In this document: piece by piece, positions 29,293 through 37,811 of the stretch
How the letters are laid out: each line of letters starts with the position of its first letter
How positions within the stretch are numbered: position 1 is the first letter of the stretch
NCBI RefSeq assembly: GCF_903866365.1
Contig: NZ_CAIPNF010000352.1
Location: 1-64,000, forward strand
DNA: 64,000 nucleotides
Reading direction: 5' to 3'
Origin: an uncultured Thiocystis sp.
GTDB taxonomy: Bacteria; Pseudomonadota; Gammaproteobacteria; Chromatiales; Chromatiaceae
Position numbers and translations under genes: made by a program
Notes under the pieces: generated by a model
Told to the model about the DNA's origin: nothing
Database searches by the model: none
Seen by the model: the letters and a program-made list of their open reading frames with translations, nothing else

Positions 29293-30007
29293 CGAAGGGC
29301 AGGCGCTCCTGCAACGCCTCGCGGTCGAACCACCAGGCATCCTGGACCAGGACATCGACCACATTACGCAGGCGCACCAGAAATTTCTCCGGTTCCTTGA
29401 GTTCCAGCTTCTCCATCCATTGATCCAACTGCTCGCGGGAGTCCACGCCGCTGTGGCGGCGGGCGACGTTGCCGAGCAGTTGGGTGGAGAAAAACATCAA
29501 ATCCTCGCGCTGCCGGCCCTGTGCCCGCACATCGGCGAGAAACAGCGCCGTGGTCGCCGCGACGGCCGCGCCATCGGAATCGTCCGGGGTCTCGTCGATG
29601 ACATGACTAAGGAGTTCGATGGTCAGCTCGGGGTCGATCGGGCAGGTGACCGCGAGCCAGATCCCTTGCCCGAGGGCGGCGATCGAGTCGGGTTGATTGG
29701 CTTGAAAGAGGACATCGCAGGCATCCGCCGCAAGCTCGAACTGGTCCTCGGCGATGAAATGATCCAGTGCCGCGCGCCCGAGCGGCCAGGCGTCCTCTCC
29801 GCGATCCAGGTTGACCAGCGTGCGAGCCATTTGTAGATGCAGGTCGGCCACGCGATCCAGGGACGCCCCGGTTCGCTCAAGATGCGCCATCTGTTCGGTC
29901 AGGATTTGCAGGTGGGATTCCAGTGTGGCCGTTGCGAGACCCTGGTTGACAATGGAGTCGGCGGCTTGATCGGAAAGTTGGGTGGCGAGGAGTTCGAATT
30001 GCTTCAT
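29288..30007 (-). CDS. Helical protein of unknown function in the RspA/Cas6-like operon
   Basis: A protein of 239 residues from the ATG at 30005-30007; a longer frame to 30061 has no better start. It is acidic and appears entirely alpha-helical, with repeated helix pairs (HLQILTEQMAHLERTGASLD, AWPLGRAALDHFIAEDQFEL, AADACDVLFQANQPDS) that suggest a TPR-like or HEAT-like scaffold. There is no signal peptide or membrane segment. I do not recognise the family. It sits second in a minus-strand operon (63-residue protein, this protein, Cas6-like, RspA), so a scaffold role in that system is plausible. Confidence 0.7.
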   Translation of the reverse strand: MKQFELLATQLSDQAADSIVNQGLATATLESHLQILTEQMAHLERTGASLDRVADLHLQMARTLVNLDRGEDAWPLGRAALDHFIAEDQFELAADACDVLFQANQPDSIAALGQGIWLAVTCPIDPELTIELLSHVIDETPDDSDGAAVAATTALFLADVRAQGRQREDLMFFSTQLLGNVARRHSGVDSREQLDQWMEKLELKEPEKFLVRLRNVVDVLVQDAWWFDREALQERLPFG

Positions 30008-30029
30008 GACGGCATGCCTAGGGCCGGGG

Positions 30030-30221
30030 TTAACGGATAAGTCCACTGAATGCGGCCTCAAGTCGATCTTCCCAGTTTTCGGGCGTGTCGGGGTAGGGAG
30101 GCTTCACGTCCATGCGAAAAAAGCGCTCGCCGTCGCGGGCAATGGCCTGCACGATCGGAATGAGTTCTTCGAAAGACTCGATACCTTGATTGGCGACCAG
30201 GATTTCGCTGAGCTTTAGCAT
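30030..30221 (-). CDS. 63-residue protein of unknown function, first gene of the RspA/Cas6-like operon
   Basis: A small soluble protein: MLKLSEILVANQGIESFEEL, then PIVQAIARDGERFFRMDV and a tail with PPYPDTPENWEDRLEAAF. The start is an ATG; AGGAG is visible but further upstream than usual. It ends 22 bases before the next gene on the same strand. The translation has a balanced composition and regular helix-turn pattern rather than that of a random frame, and the spacing fits an operon. No family is recognised. Confidence 0.6.
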   Translation of the reverse strand: MLKLSEILVANQGIESFEELIPIVQAIARDGERFFRMDVKPPYPDTPENWEDRLEAAFSGLIR

Positions 30222-30663
30222 GATTGACCGTCACCGCTCCTACTCGTGGTGTTGATGATTCAAAATAAACGCCGTCACCAGTCGGTTGGATCGCGGTTGG
30301 TGGGGGCAGGGTCGTGGTTTGGCGACAGGCGAGCCGCTGGCGTGTCTGGCGCACAAGCGATCCTGTCGAGATAGCGCACGCGATAGAGCAGGCGTCGTTC
30401 GCTTGTCTGTCTTCGGTGAATCCTGAGCGATTATGTAAGACGATGTGTGCGATCAGGCTTTCGCCGGAGTGCATCCTTGGATTGAATGTGAAGTCCTCTG
30501 CGTGTGAAAACAACTGCTCGAACGCCCGGCTCGCGGCATCGGTCGCGGGTGACTCACGCCAGCGCATATGGCGTCCGCGAGCCGAATACCGCGGATGCAG
30601 GCGGCCCTGTCGAAATCGGGAGAGGACTCCTGGAATATAAGAAAGCGATTATATTAGTGAACG

Positions 30664-30692
30664 TTGACTTGCCCGTCATCGGGCTGTAGCAT
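30664..30692 (+). promoter_or_regulatory. Candidate upstream promoter with palindromic spacer
   Basis: TTGACT, a 17-base spacer and TAGCAT resemble a sigma-70 promoter pointing at dsrA. The spacer contains GCCCG-TCAT-CGGGC, a perfect inverted repeat, as if an operator overlapped the promoter. It would give a leader of about 350 bases. Confidence 0.35.
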
Positions 30693-30891
30693 TCGCGCAT
30701 TCCAAATGCAAGACGTGACGACCAAGTGGGGGGACACCTACGTCGGCGTCTGACGGTTCATCCGCGCGAATCGCAAGCCATCGCAAAGGGCTATATCCCG
30801 AAAGGGATAGACAATCGGTCGGCGGCCCTCCCAATCGTGGAATAGGCGGCTGCCGGATTCATCGGTACATTGGTACTCGACGATGAAATGA

Positions 30892-30919
30892 TTGATAGGG
30901 AATGATCGCTTCTTATTAT
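30892..30919 (+). promoter_or_regulatory. dsrA: Candidate main promoter of the dsr operon
   Basis: TTGATA, 16 bases, TATTAT: five of six consensus bases in each box, in the most AT-rich part of the 830-base region between the divergent operons. A start near 30926 would leave a leader of about 128 bases before dsrA. The rest of 30222-31053 has no gene that I can support. Confidence 0.5.
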
Positions 30920-31053
30920 GGCGTTCACTCTACATACGAAGAATAACGTGACGTGATGCATCGACGTGTTGCCACGGTTCGCCCGCCGCGGCGCGAATGT
31001 GCATGCGAACTCAATCCTCCCTTTCCTGGTTAATTGATAGGAGAGAATGCGCA

Positions 31054-32307
31054 ATGGCTATCGATAAGCACATTACCCCGATGCTCGACCAGCTTGAAAC
31101 CGGCCCTTGGCCGAGTTTCATTTCGGGCATCAAACGTCTGCGCGACCAGCATCCGGACGCGCGGATCAACGAGATGACCAATGATTTGCTGGGTCAGCTT
31201 GAGCACTCCTACGAGACCCGCAAGGGCTATTGGAAAGGCGGCACGGTTTCGGTCTTCGGCTATGGCGGCGGCATCATTCCGCGCTTTTCCGAGGTCGGCA
31301 AGGCGTTTCCGAAATCCAAGGAATTCCATACCCTGCGCGTGCAGCCCCCGGCGGGCAATCACTATTCCACCGGCATGCTGCGCCAATTGGCCGATAGCTG
31401 GGAGAAATACGGTTCCGGTCTGGTGACCTTCCACGGTCAGACCGGCAATATCATGTTTATCGGGACGGATACCCAAAACACTCAGCATTTTTTCGACGAA
31501 ATCAACGAATACGGTTGGGATCTCGGCGGCGCCGGTCCCTGCGTGCGCACCGCCATGTCCTGCGTCGGCGCGGCGCGCTGCGAGATGTCCTGCACCAACG
31601 AATTGAAATCCCATCGCATGCTCGTCAATAACTTTGTCGACGACGTGCATCGCCCGGCGCTTCCCTATAAGTTCAAGTTCAAGGTCTCCGGCTGCGCCAA
31701 CGACTGTCAGAACGCGATCGAGCGTTCGGACTTCGCGGTGATCGGCACCTGGCGCGACGACATGAAGGTCGATCAGGCCGAGGTCAAGAACTATATCGCC
31801 GACAAAGGCCGTCAGTATTACATCGACAATGTGATCACGCGCTGCCCGACCCAGGCGCTGGCGTTGAATGACGACAATACGCTCGCGGTCAATAATCGCG
31901 ACTGCGTGCGCTGCATGCACTGTCTCAATGTCATGCCGAAGGCGCTGCATCCGGGCGACGACAAGGGCGTAACCATTCTGATCGGCGGCAAGCGCACCCT
32001 GAAGATCGGCGATCTGATGGGCACCGTGCTGGTTCCCTTCAAGAAGCTCGAAACCGAGGAAGACTACGAGTCCATGGTCGAACTGGCCGGGACCATCATC
32101 GACTTCTGGGCGGAGAATGGCCTGGAGCACGAGCGCTGCGGCGAGATGATCGAGCGGATCGGGCTGGCGAACTTCCTGGAAGGGATCGAGGTCGAGCCGG
32201 ATCCGAACATGCTCAGTCATCCGCGCCAGAGTTCCTATATCCGTATGGACGGCTGGGACGAGGCGGCGGAAGCGTGGTTCGAGCGTCAAGCCGAGGCTGG
32301 CAAGTAA
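31054..32307 (+). CDS. dsrA: Reverse dissimilatory sulfite reductase, alpha subunit
   Basis: A protein of 417 residues. Siroheme-[4Fe-4S] cysteines are C170 and C176 (SCVGAARC) and C214 and C218 (SGCANDC). An inserted ferredoxin part has C264, C284, C287 and C290 (CPTQAL and CVRCMHC). AGGAGAG precedes the ATG at 31054; the frame is open earlier but the standard N-terminus starts here. In sulfur oxidisers DsrAB runs in reverse and oxidises sulfur delivered by DsrC to sulfite in the cytoplasm. First gene of the dsr cluster, 830 bases from the divergent RspA operon. Confidence 0.97.
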   Translation: MAIDKHITPMLDQLETGPWPSFISGIKRLRDQHPDARINEMTNDLLGQLEHSYETRKGYWKGGTVSVFGYGGGIIPRFSEVGKAFPKSKEFHTLRVQPPAGNHYSTGMLRQLADSWEKYGSGLVTFHGQTGNIMFIGTDTQNTQHFFDEINEYGWDLGGAGPCVRTAMSCVGAARCEMSCTNELKSHRMLVNNFVDDVHRPALPYKFKFKVSGCANDCQNAIERSDFAVIGTWRDDMKVDQAEVKNYIADKGRQYYIDNVITRCPTQALALNDDNTLAVNNRDCVRCMHCLNVMPKALHPGDDKGVTILIGGKRTLKIGDLMGTVLVPFKKLETEEDYESMVELAGTIIDFWAENGLEHERCGEMIERIGLANFLEGIEVEPDPNMLSHPRQSSYIRMDGWDEAAEAWFERQAEAGK

Positions 32308-32455
32308 TTCGATTGCGTTCGTCCGTCCCGGCGGCTGATCTCGGGCGCCATCGCAACGCGAGTTTGCCGATGGCCCCGGTCAACGCCGCGACGGACCGGG
32401 CGATCCGATCCTGACGACCCTATTCAAATTTCGACAGAAAACTGGAGGACAGGCA

Positions 32456-33526
32456 ATGGCGGACATGCGCGAGCCGATCGAATCTGGCTGCCCCGATCCC
32501 TGGCAGTATCTGCATCCCACGATGCGCAAGAACTTCGGGCAGTGGAAATATCACGAACATCCGCGCCCCGGCGTGTTGTTGCATGTCGCCTACAGCGGCG
32601 ACAAGATCTGGACGGTCAAGGCCGGCACCCAGCGCATCCTGGATGTCTTCACCCTGCGCAAGCTGTGCGATATCGGCGATCAGTTCGCCGACGGCTATGT
32701 CCACTTCACCCTGCGCTCGAACATCGAGTACATGGTCAATGACGAGACCAAGGTTCAGCCCCTGATCGACGCGCTCGAAGGCGCCGGTTTCGTGGTGGGC
32801 GGCACCCAGAACTCGGTGGCCATGATCTCCCACACCCAGGGCTGGCTGCACTGCGACATCCCCGGCACCGACGCCTCGGGCGTGGTGAAGTCGATGATGG
32901 ACGAACTCATCGACGAGTTCCGCAACGCCAACATGCCCAACCGCGTGCATATCACCACCTCCTGCTGCCAGATCAACTGCGGCGGTCAGGGCGATATCGC
33001 GATCAACATCCAGCACACCAAGCCGCCCAAGATTAACCACGATCTGGTCGCCAACGTCTGCGAGCGTCCGTCGGTTGTCGCGCGCTGCCCGGTCGCGGCC
33101 ATCCGTCCGGCCATGGTCAACGGCAAGCCCTCGCTGGAAGTCGACGAGCGCAAGTGCATTTGCTGCGGCGCCTGCTATCCGCCCTGTCCGCCGATGCAGA
33201 TCAACGATGCCGAGCATTCCAAGCTGGCGATCTGGGTCGGTGGCAACCACTCCAACGCGCGCGGCAAGCCGACCTTCCAGAAGCTGGTCGCCGCCGGTAT
33301 CCCGAACAATCCGCCACGCTGGCCGGAAGCGACCGCCATCGTCAAGCGCATCCTCAAGGCATACAAGGAAGGCGCGCGCGACTGGGAGCGGGTCAACGAG
33401 TGGATCGAGCGCATCGGCTGGCCGCGCTTCTTCGAGGAAGTCGAGCTGCCGTTCACCAAGTATCACATCGATACCTGGCGCGGCGCGCGGGCGAGCTTCA
33501 ACAGCTCCACCTATATCCGCTTCTAA
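32456..33526 (+). CDS. dsrB: Reverse dissimilatory sulfite reductase, beta subunit
   Basis: A protein of 356 residues. Cluster and siroheme residues include C133 in HCDIPG and the group TSCCQINCGGQGD (C170, C171, C175). Ferredoxin cysteines are C211 and C234-C244 (CICCGACYPPC). It forms the alpha2beta2 enzyme with DsrA. A ribosome site GGAGGA precedes the ATG. The 148-base gap to dsrA holds no gene. Confidence 0.97.
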   Translation: MADMREPIESGCPDPWQYLHPTMRKNFGQWKYHEHPRPGVLLHVAYSGDKIWTVKAGTQRILDVFTLRKLCDIGDQFADGYVHFTLRSNIEYMVNDETKVQPLIDALEGAGFVVGGTQNSVAMISHTQGWLHCDIPGTDASGVVKSMMDELIDEFRNANMPNRVHITTSCCQINCGGQGDIAINIQHTKPPKINHDLVANVCERPSVVARCPVAAIRPAMVNGKPSLEVDERKCICCGACYPPCPPMQINDAEHSKLAIWVGGNHSNARGKPTFQKLVAAGIPNNPPRWPEATAIVKRILKAYKEGARDWERVNEWIERIGWPRFFEEVELPFTKYHIDTWRGARASFNSSTYIRF

Positions 33527-33662
33527 GGCGCCCGTCCGCCGCGGCCGACTGGCGCGCGGCGGGGGGTGTCAAGTAGGTCCGATCCGAAGTGGGTTCGAGC
33601 ATCCGCATTCCGACACCCGCTCCGAAGCGAAGAGCTGCGGTCGTGGCAATGTCATCCGCGAG

Positions 33663-33687
33663 CTGACCACTGAAAACTGACCACTGA
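33663..33687 (+). repeat. Short direct repeat before dsrE
   Basis: CTGACCACTGA occurs at 33663-33673 and again at 33677-33687, in the 184-base gap between dsrB and dsrE. It resembles simple tandem spacers seen between genes; no function can be assigned. Confidence 0.45.
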
Positions 33688-33710
33688 CAACTCTAAAAAA
33701 TGAGGTCGAC

Positions 33711-34103
33711 ATGAAGTTCGCACTTCAGATCAACGAGGGACCCTACCAGCATCAGGCGTCCGACTCGGCCTATCAGTTCGCCAAGGCCGCGCTGGAAAAA
33801 GGGCACGAGATCTTTCGGGTCTTTTTCTACCATGATGGGGTCAATAACTCGACGCGTCTGACGACGCCGCCCCAGGACGACCGTCATATCGTCAACCGCT
33901 GGGCCGAGCTGGCCGAACAGTACGATCTCGACATGGTCGTCTGCGTCGCCGCCGCCCAACGTCGCGGGATCGTGGACGAGGGCGAGGCGAGTCGCAACGG
34001 TAAGGACGCCACCAACATCCATCCCAAGTTCCGCATCTCGGGACTCGGGCAATTGGTCGAGGCGGCGATCCAGGCCGACCGTCTCGTCGTCTTCGGCGAT
34101 TAA
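33711..34103 (+). CDS. dsrE: Sulfurtransferase subunit DsrE
   Basis: A protein of 130 residues of the DsrE fold, with Cys78 in DMVVCVAAAQRRG, the residue that carries persulfide in the A. vinosum protein. It forms the DsrE2F2H2 hexamer, which takes sulfur from upstream carriers and passes it to DsrC. DsrE is the subunit with the active cysteine. dsrF follows after 12 bases. Confidence 0.96.
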   Translation: MKFALQINEGPYQHQASDSAYQFAKAALEKGHEIFRVFFYHDGVNNSTRLTTPPQDDRHIVNRWAELAEQYDLDMVVCVAAAQRRGIVDEGEASRNGKDATNIHPKFRISGLGQLVEAAIQADRLVVFGD

Positions 34104-34115
34104 GGGGATCCAGAC

Positions 34116-34526
34116 ATGTCGGAAGTCGTGAAGAAATTCATGTACCTCAACCGTAAGGCCCCCTACGGGACGATTTACGCCTGGGAAGCCCTGGAAGTGG
34201 TGCTGATCGGCGCCGCCTTCGATCAGGACGTGAGCGTCGTGTTTCTCGATGACGGGGTCTATCAGCTCACCAAGGGCCAGGATACGAAGGGCATCGGGAT
34301 GAAGAACTTCTCCCCGACCTATCGCACCCTGGGCGACTATGAGGTCAAGAAAATCTATGTGGATCGCGCCTCCATGGAGGCCCGCGGGCTCTCTCAGGAG
34401 GATCTGGTCGAGATCGCCTGGGAGGATTTCGAGACCGAGGAAGAGATCGACAACATCGTCGAGGTGATCGATTCGGCGCGTGTGAGCGAACTGATGAACG
34501 AATCCGATGCGATCTTCAGCTTCTGA
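34116..34526 (+). CDS. dsrF: DsrEFH complex subunit DsrF
   Basis: A protein of 136 residues of the DsrE/TusC fold (VKKFMYLNRKAPYGTIYAWE, VSVVFLDDGVYQL). It has no cysteine at all, so it is structural in the hexamer. The acidic C-terminus (EDFETEEEIDNIVEVIDS) is typical. It sits between dsrE and dsrH. Confidence 0.95.
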   Translation: MSEVVKKFMYLNRKAPYGTIYAWEALEVVLIGAAFDQDVSVVFLDDGVYQLTKGQDTKGIGMKNFSPTYRTLGDYEVKKIYVDRASMEARGLSQEDLVEIAWEDFETEEEIDNIVEVIDSARVSELMNESDAIFSF

Positions 34527-34568
34527 TCCTCTGTCTCGTGATCCTAAAGTCTCCGGGGAGTGACTCGC

Positions 34569-34877
34569 ATGGCCATTCTGCATACCGTTAATAAATCACC
34601 CTTCGAGCGGAATTCGCTAGAATCCTGTTTGAAGTTTGCCACCGATGGCGCGGCTGTCCTGCTGTTCGAGGATGGCATCTACGCGGCGCTGTCGGGCACC
34701 AGCGTGGAGGCCCAGGTGGCCGGCGCGCTCGACAAACTGAACATCCATGTGCTCGGCCCCGATTTGAAGGCGCGGGGATTTTCCGATGAGCGCGTGATCG
34801 CTGGGATCAGTGTCGTGGACTATGCGGGCTTCGTGGATCTCGCCGCGGAACACGATACGGTTCAAGCCTGGTTGTAG
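34569..34877 (+). CDS. dsrH: DsrEFH complex subunit DsrH
   Basis: A protein of 102 residues from the ATG at 34569, which has GGGGAG eight bases upstream; a GTG three codons earlier overlaps that site. The TusB-like sequence MAILHTVNKSPFERNSLESC carries Cys20, conserved in DsrH. It completes the DsrE2F2H2 hexamer. dsrC follows after 37 bases. Confidence 0.95.
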   Translation: MAILHTVNKSPFERNSLESCLKFATDGAAVLLFEDGIYAALSGTSVEAQVAGALDKLNIHVLGPDLKARGFSDERVIAGISVVDYAGFVDLAAEHDTVQAWL

Positions 34878-34914
34878 TTTTCGTTTTTACCGAAATCAAG
34901 AGAGGAATAGCGCA

Positions 34915-35253
34915 ATGTCAGACACGATCGAGGTGGACGGCAAGCAGTATGCCGTGGACGAAGAAGGCTATCTGGCCAACCTGACCGAATGGGTGCCCGG
35001 GATTGCTGGCGTCATGGCCAAGCAGGACAACCTGGAGCTCACCGACGAGCATTGGGACATCATCAACTTCCTGCGCGAGTACTACGAGGAATATCAGATT
35101 GCCCCGGCCGTGCGCGTCCTGACCAAGGCCGTCGGCAAGAAGCTGGGCAAGGACAAGGGCAACAGCAAGTATCTTTACAGCCTGTTCCCTTACGGACCCG
35201 CCAAGCAGGCGTGCCGTTTCGCCGGCCTTCCGAAGCCGACCGGCTGCGTCTAA
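34915..35253 (+). CDS. dsrC: Sulfur carrier protein DsrC
   Basis: A protein of 112 residues. The C-terminal arm AKQACRFAGLPKPTGCV has both redox cysteines, Cys100 and the penultimate Cys111. DsrC takes persulfide from DsrEFH and presents it to DsrAB as a trisulfide-type intermediate; its disulfide or thiol state is linked to DsrMKJOP. The start is the ATG at 34915 with GAGAGGAA upstream. Compare the cysteine-free homologue at 28023-28361. Confidence 0.97.
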   Translation: MSDTIEVDGKQYAVDEEGYLANLTEWVPGIAGVMAKQDNLELTDEHWDIINFLREYYEEYQIAPAVRVLTKAVGKKLGKDKGNSKYLYSLFPYGPAKQACRFAGLPKPTGCV

Positions 35254-35322
35254 GGCAGCGGTTCTCCGGGGAGCCCACGGGTTCCCCGGACCTTATTATC
35301 GATCCACCGAGGTAGCGGAGAC

Positions 35323-36054
35323 ATGGCGTTTCTGACGAATTTCTACGTCTTCCTGTTCTATTTTGCCGCTCTGGTTCTCGTCACTGGTCTGGTCTTCAAG
35401 ATCGCACAGTACACGATGACCCCCGCGCCCTTGAAGATCCCGACGACGCCGGCGCCGACCACGACCCGCGGCGTGGTCTTGCGGATGACGCGCGAAGTTG
35501 TCCTGTTCGAGAGCCTGTTTCGGGGCAACAAATGGACCTGGATCTTCGGTTGGATGTTTCACTTCGGACTGCTGCTGGTCACGCTGCGGCATCTGCGCTA
35601 TTTCATGGAGCCGGTCTGGTTCCCGATTCAGCTGGTGCAGCCCTTCGGCATTTACGGCGGCATGGCCATGATCGTGGGCCTCGGCGGTCTCTGGGCGCGT
35701 CGTTTTCTGGTCGACCGCGTGCGCTACATTTCATCGCCCTCCGATCATCTGATCCTGGCGCTGCTGGTTCTGATCGGATGCACGGGTCTGCTGATGAAAT
35801 TCGTGTTCCATACGGACGTGGTGGAAATCAAAGCCTTCTTTCTGGGGCTCTATACCTACGAGATCCAGCCGCTCCCGGCCGATCCGTTGCTGTTGCTGCA
35901 TCTTTTCCTGGTCGCGCTGCTGATGATCGTGTTCCCGTACAGCAAGCTTCTGCATGCCCCCGGACTCTTTTTCAGCCCGACCCGCAACCAGGCCGACAAC
36001 CCGCGCGAGGTTCGTCATATCGCGCCCTGGGCAAAACAACTCGAACAAAAATGA
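35323..36054 (+). CDS. dsrM: DsrM, membrane cytochrome b subunit of DsrMKJOP
   Basis: A protein of 243 residues with about five or six membrane helices (FYVFLFYFAALVLVTGLVF, WMFHFGLLLVTLRHL, LLLLHLFLVALLMIVFPYSK) and His residues in GWMFHFG, LRHL and LLHLFL placed as in NarI-type diheme cytochrome b. It passes electrons between the quinone pool and DsrK. DsrMKJOP spans the inner membrane. GGTAGCGGAG precedes the ATG. Confidence 0.95.
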   Translation: MAFLTNFYVFLFYFAALVLVTGLVFKIAQYTMTPAPLKIPTTPAPTTTRGVVLRMTREVVLFESLFRGNKWTWIFGWMFHFGLLLVTLRHLRYFMEPVWFPIQLVQPFGIYGGMAMIVGLGGLWARRFLVDRVRYISSPSDHLILALLVLIGCTGLLMKFVFHTDVVEIKAFFLGLYTYEIQPLPADPLLLLHLFLVALLMIVFPYSKLLHAPGLFFSPTRNQADNPREVRHIAPWAKQLEQK

Positions 36055-36110
36055 GTCCAACGCGAGACCCCCAGCGCGCCCAAGGCGTCGCTTGCATACG
36101 AGGTTGATCC

Positions 36111-37661
36111 ATGGCCAAGGCAACATTTGTAGTTCCGGAACTGACCCAGTACACCGAAGTCCCGGCGGTCACTCCCGGTGCGATGGCGCATAGTCTGCCG
36201 TTCGTGGCGAAGCCGGAGTTCCAGGGCGCGCTTGGTTTTCCGGGCGAACTGGTCGATGACTGGCAGGCGAAGGCCATCGACAAGATGGGCGACCTGCTGG
36301 GCAAATACCGCTCGCTGCGGGTCTATATGGACGCCTGCGTCAAGTGCGGCGCTTGTACCGACAAATGCCATTACTTCCTGGGGACCGGCGATCCGAAGAA
36401 CATGCCGGTCGGTCGTCAGGATCTGATGCGCAAGGTCTATCGGCGCTATTTTACGCTGGCGGGGCGGTTTTTCCCGACACTGGTCGGGGCCGAGGACTTC
36501 ACCAAGGAGGTGCTGGACGACTGGTACAGCTATTTCCACCAGTGCTCTCAGTGTCGCCGCTGCTCGGTCTTCTGTCCCTATGGAATCGACACGGCGGAGA
36601 TTTCCATGGCCGCGCGCGAGATCATGGACAGCATTGGCGTCGGGCAGAAATACTGCAACGAAATCATCGCCAAGGTTTACAAGATTGGTAATAATCTCGG
36701 GCTGCCCGGCCCGGCGCTGGTGGATACCCTGGAAGGACTGGAAGAAGACGTCTTCGACGACACCGGCGTCAAGGTCCGCTTTCCGATCGACGAGGAGGGG
36801 GCCGAGATCCTGCTGGTCACCCCTTCGGCGGACTTCTTTGCCGAGCCCCATGTCGACGGTCTGATCGGCTATGCCAAGGTCTTCCATGAGGCCGGGGTGT
36901 CCTGGACCATGAGTTCGCATGCCTCGGAAGCGGCCAACTTCGGCATGTTCATCGGTTCCTACGAGAACATGCGCCGCGTGTCCCAGCGCATCCGCGAAGC
37001 CGCCATCAAGCTCAAGGTCAAGCGCATCGTCTTCGGCGAGTGCGGTCATGCCTGGCGTGTCGCCTACAGTTTTCTGAACACCCTGGCCGGTCCCTGGGAT
37101 TTCCTGGATCCGCGCTATCCGGTGCCGCAGCATATCTGCGAGTTCACCCACGACCTGATCCAGCGCGGCAAGCTGACCTTCGACAAGAGCGAGAACGTCG
37201 ACAAGGTTCTGACCTATCACGATAGTTGCAACGTGGCCCGCGCCTCGCGCATGGGCGATGTGCCCGGCGGTCAGTTCGATATCCCGCGCGACATTATTCG
37301 GGCGGTCTGCAACCATTTTTACGATATGGACGAGGACACCATCCGCGACCGGACCTTCTGTTGCGGTGGCGGCGGCGGTCTGCTGACCGACGATCTGATG
37401 GAACTTCGGGTCAAGGGCGCCAAGCCCCGTCTCGATGCCCTGAACAATGTCATGCAGGAAAAAGGCGTCACCCACATGGCCGCCATCTGCGCCATCTGCA
37501 AGACCCAGTTCAGCAAGGTCTTGCCCTACTACGGCATGGAGATGGATCAGATCATCAGTCTGCATCAACTGGTGGGGGATGCCATCGTGCTGACTCCCGG
37601 ACCCGATGACGACGCCGAGGACGATGACCGCGACGACGCGGACGATCCGAACGAAGAATAA
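36111..37661 (+). CDS. dsrK: DsrK, catalytic iron-sulfur subunit (HdrD-like)
   Basis: A protein of 516 residues. Two ferredoxin motifs (CVKCGACTDKC and CSQCRRCSVFC) are followed by two CCG-type domains with YHDSCNVAR, FCCGGGGGL and AICAICKTQF, which build the noncubane cluster of heterodisulfide-reductase-like proteins. It works on the cytoplasmic side of DsrMKJOP, reacting with DsrC thiol or disulfide. The C-terminal tail is very acidic (repeated Asp and Glu), as is common in this protein. dsrL follows after 150 bases that contain a GC-rich inverted repeat. Confidence 0.96.
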   Translation: MAKATFVVPELTQYTEVPAVTPGAMAHSLPFVAKPEFQGALGFPGELVDDWQAKAIDKMGDLLGKYRSLRVYMDACVKCGACTDKCHYFLGTGDPKNMPVGRQDLMRKVYRRYFTLAGRFFPTLVGAEDFTKEVLDDWYSYFHQCSQCRRCSVFCPYGIDTAEISMAAREIMDSIGVGQKYCNEIIAKVYKIGNNLGLPGPALVDTLEGLEEDVFDDTGVKVRFPIDEEGAEILLVTPSADFFAEPHVDGLIGYAKVFHEAGVSWTMSSHASEAANFGMFIGSYENMRRVSQRIREAAIKLKVKRIVFGECGHAWRVAYSFLNTLAGPWDFLDPRYPVPQHICEFTHDLIQRGKLTFDKSENVDKVLTYHDSCNVARASRMGDVPGGQFDIPRDIIRAVCNHFYDMDEDTIRDRTFCCGGGGGLLTDDLMELRVKGAKPRLDALNNVMQEKGVTHMAAICAICKTQFSKVLPYYGMEMDQIISLHQLVGDAIVLTPGPDDDAEDDDRDDADDPNEE

Positions 37662-37698
37662 GAGACCGACGAGGCGGCCCGAACGAGGCCATCGAGCG

Positions 37699-37747
37699 GG
37701 GGCCGGGTGGCGCGACTGACGCGGTCCAACCGAGACGGCCCGGCCCC
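37699..37747 (+). promoter_or_regulatory. GC-rich stem-loop between dsrK and dsrL
   Basis: GGGGCCGGG (37699-37707) and CCCGGCCCC (37739-37747) form a perfect nine-bp stem around 31 bases. No T run follows, so it is more likely an mRNA stability or processing element than a full terminator. It lies 38 bases after the dsrK stop and 65 bases before dsrL. Confidence 0.5.
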
Positions 37748-37811
37748 GTGACCTGATACGAACCCCCTGATCCCGCGTCAGGGCATCATTTGGTAGAGGA
37801 GACTGAACACG

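Noticed and set aside
30058-30640. Overlapping 108- and 169-codon frames in the region upstream of dsrA
   Set aside because: They overlap on opposite strands, lack ribosome sites and show no protein-like pattern; the region is better read as regulatory.
28023-31053. A CRISPR array near the Cas6-like gene
   Set aside because: I looked for regularly spaced repeats of 25-40 bases on both sides and in the intergenic regions and found none.
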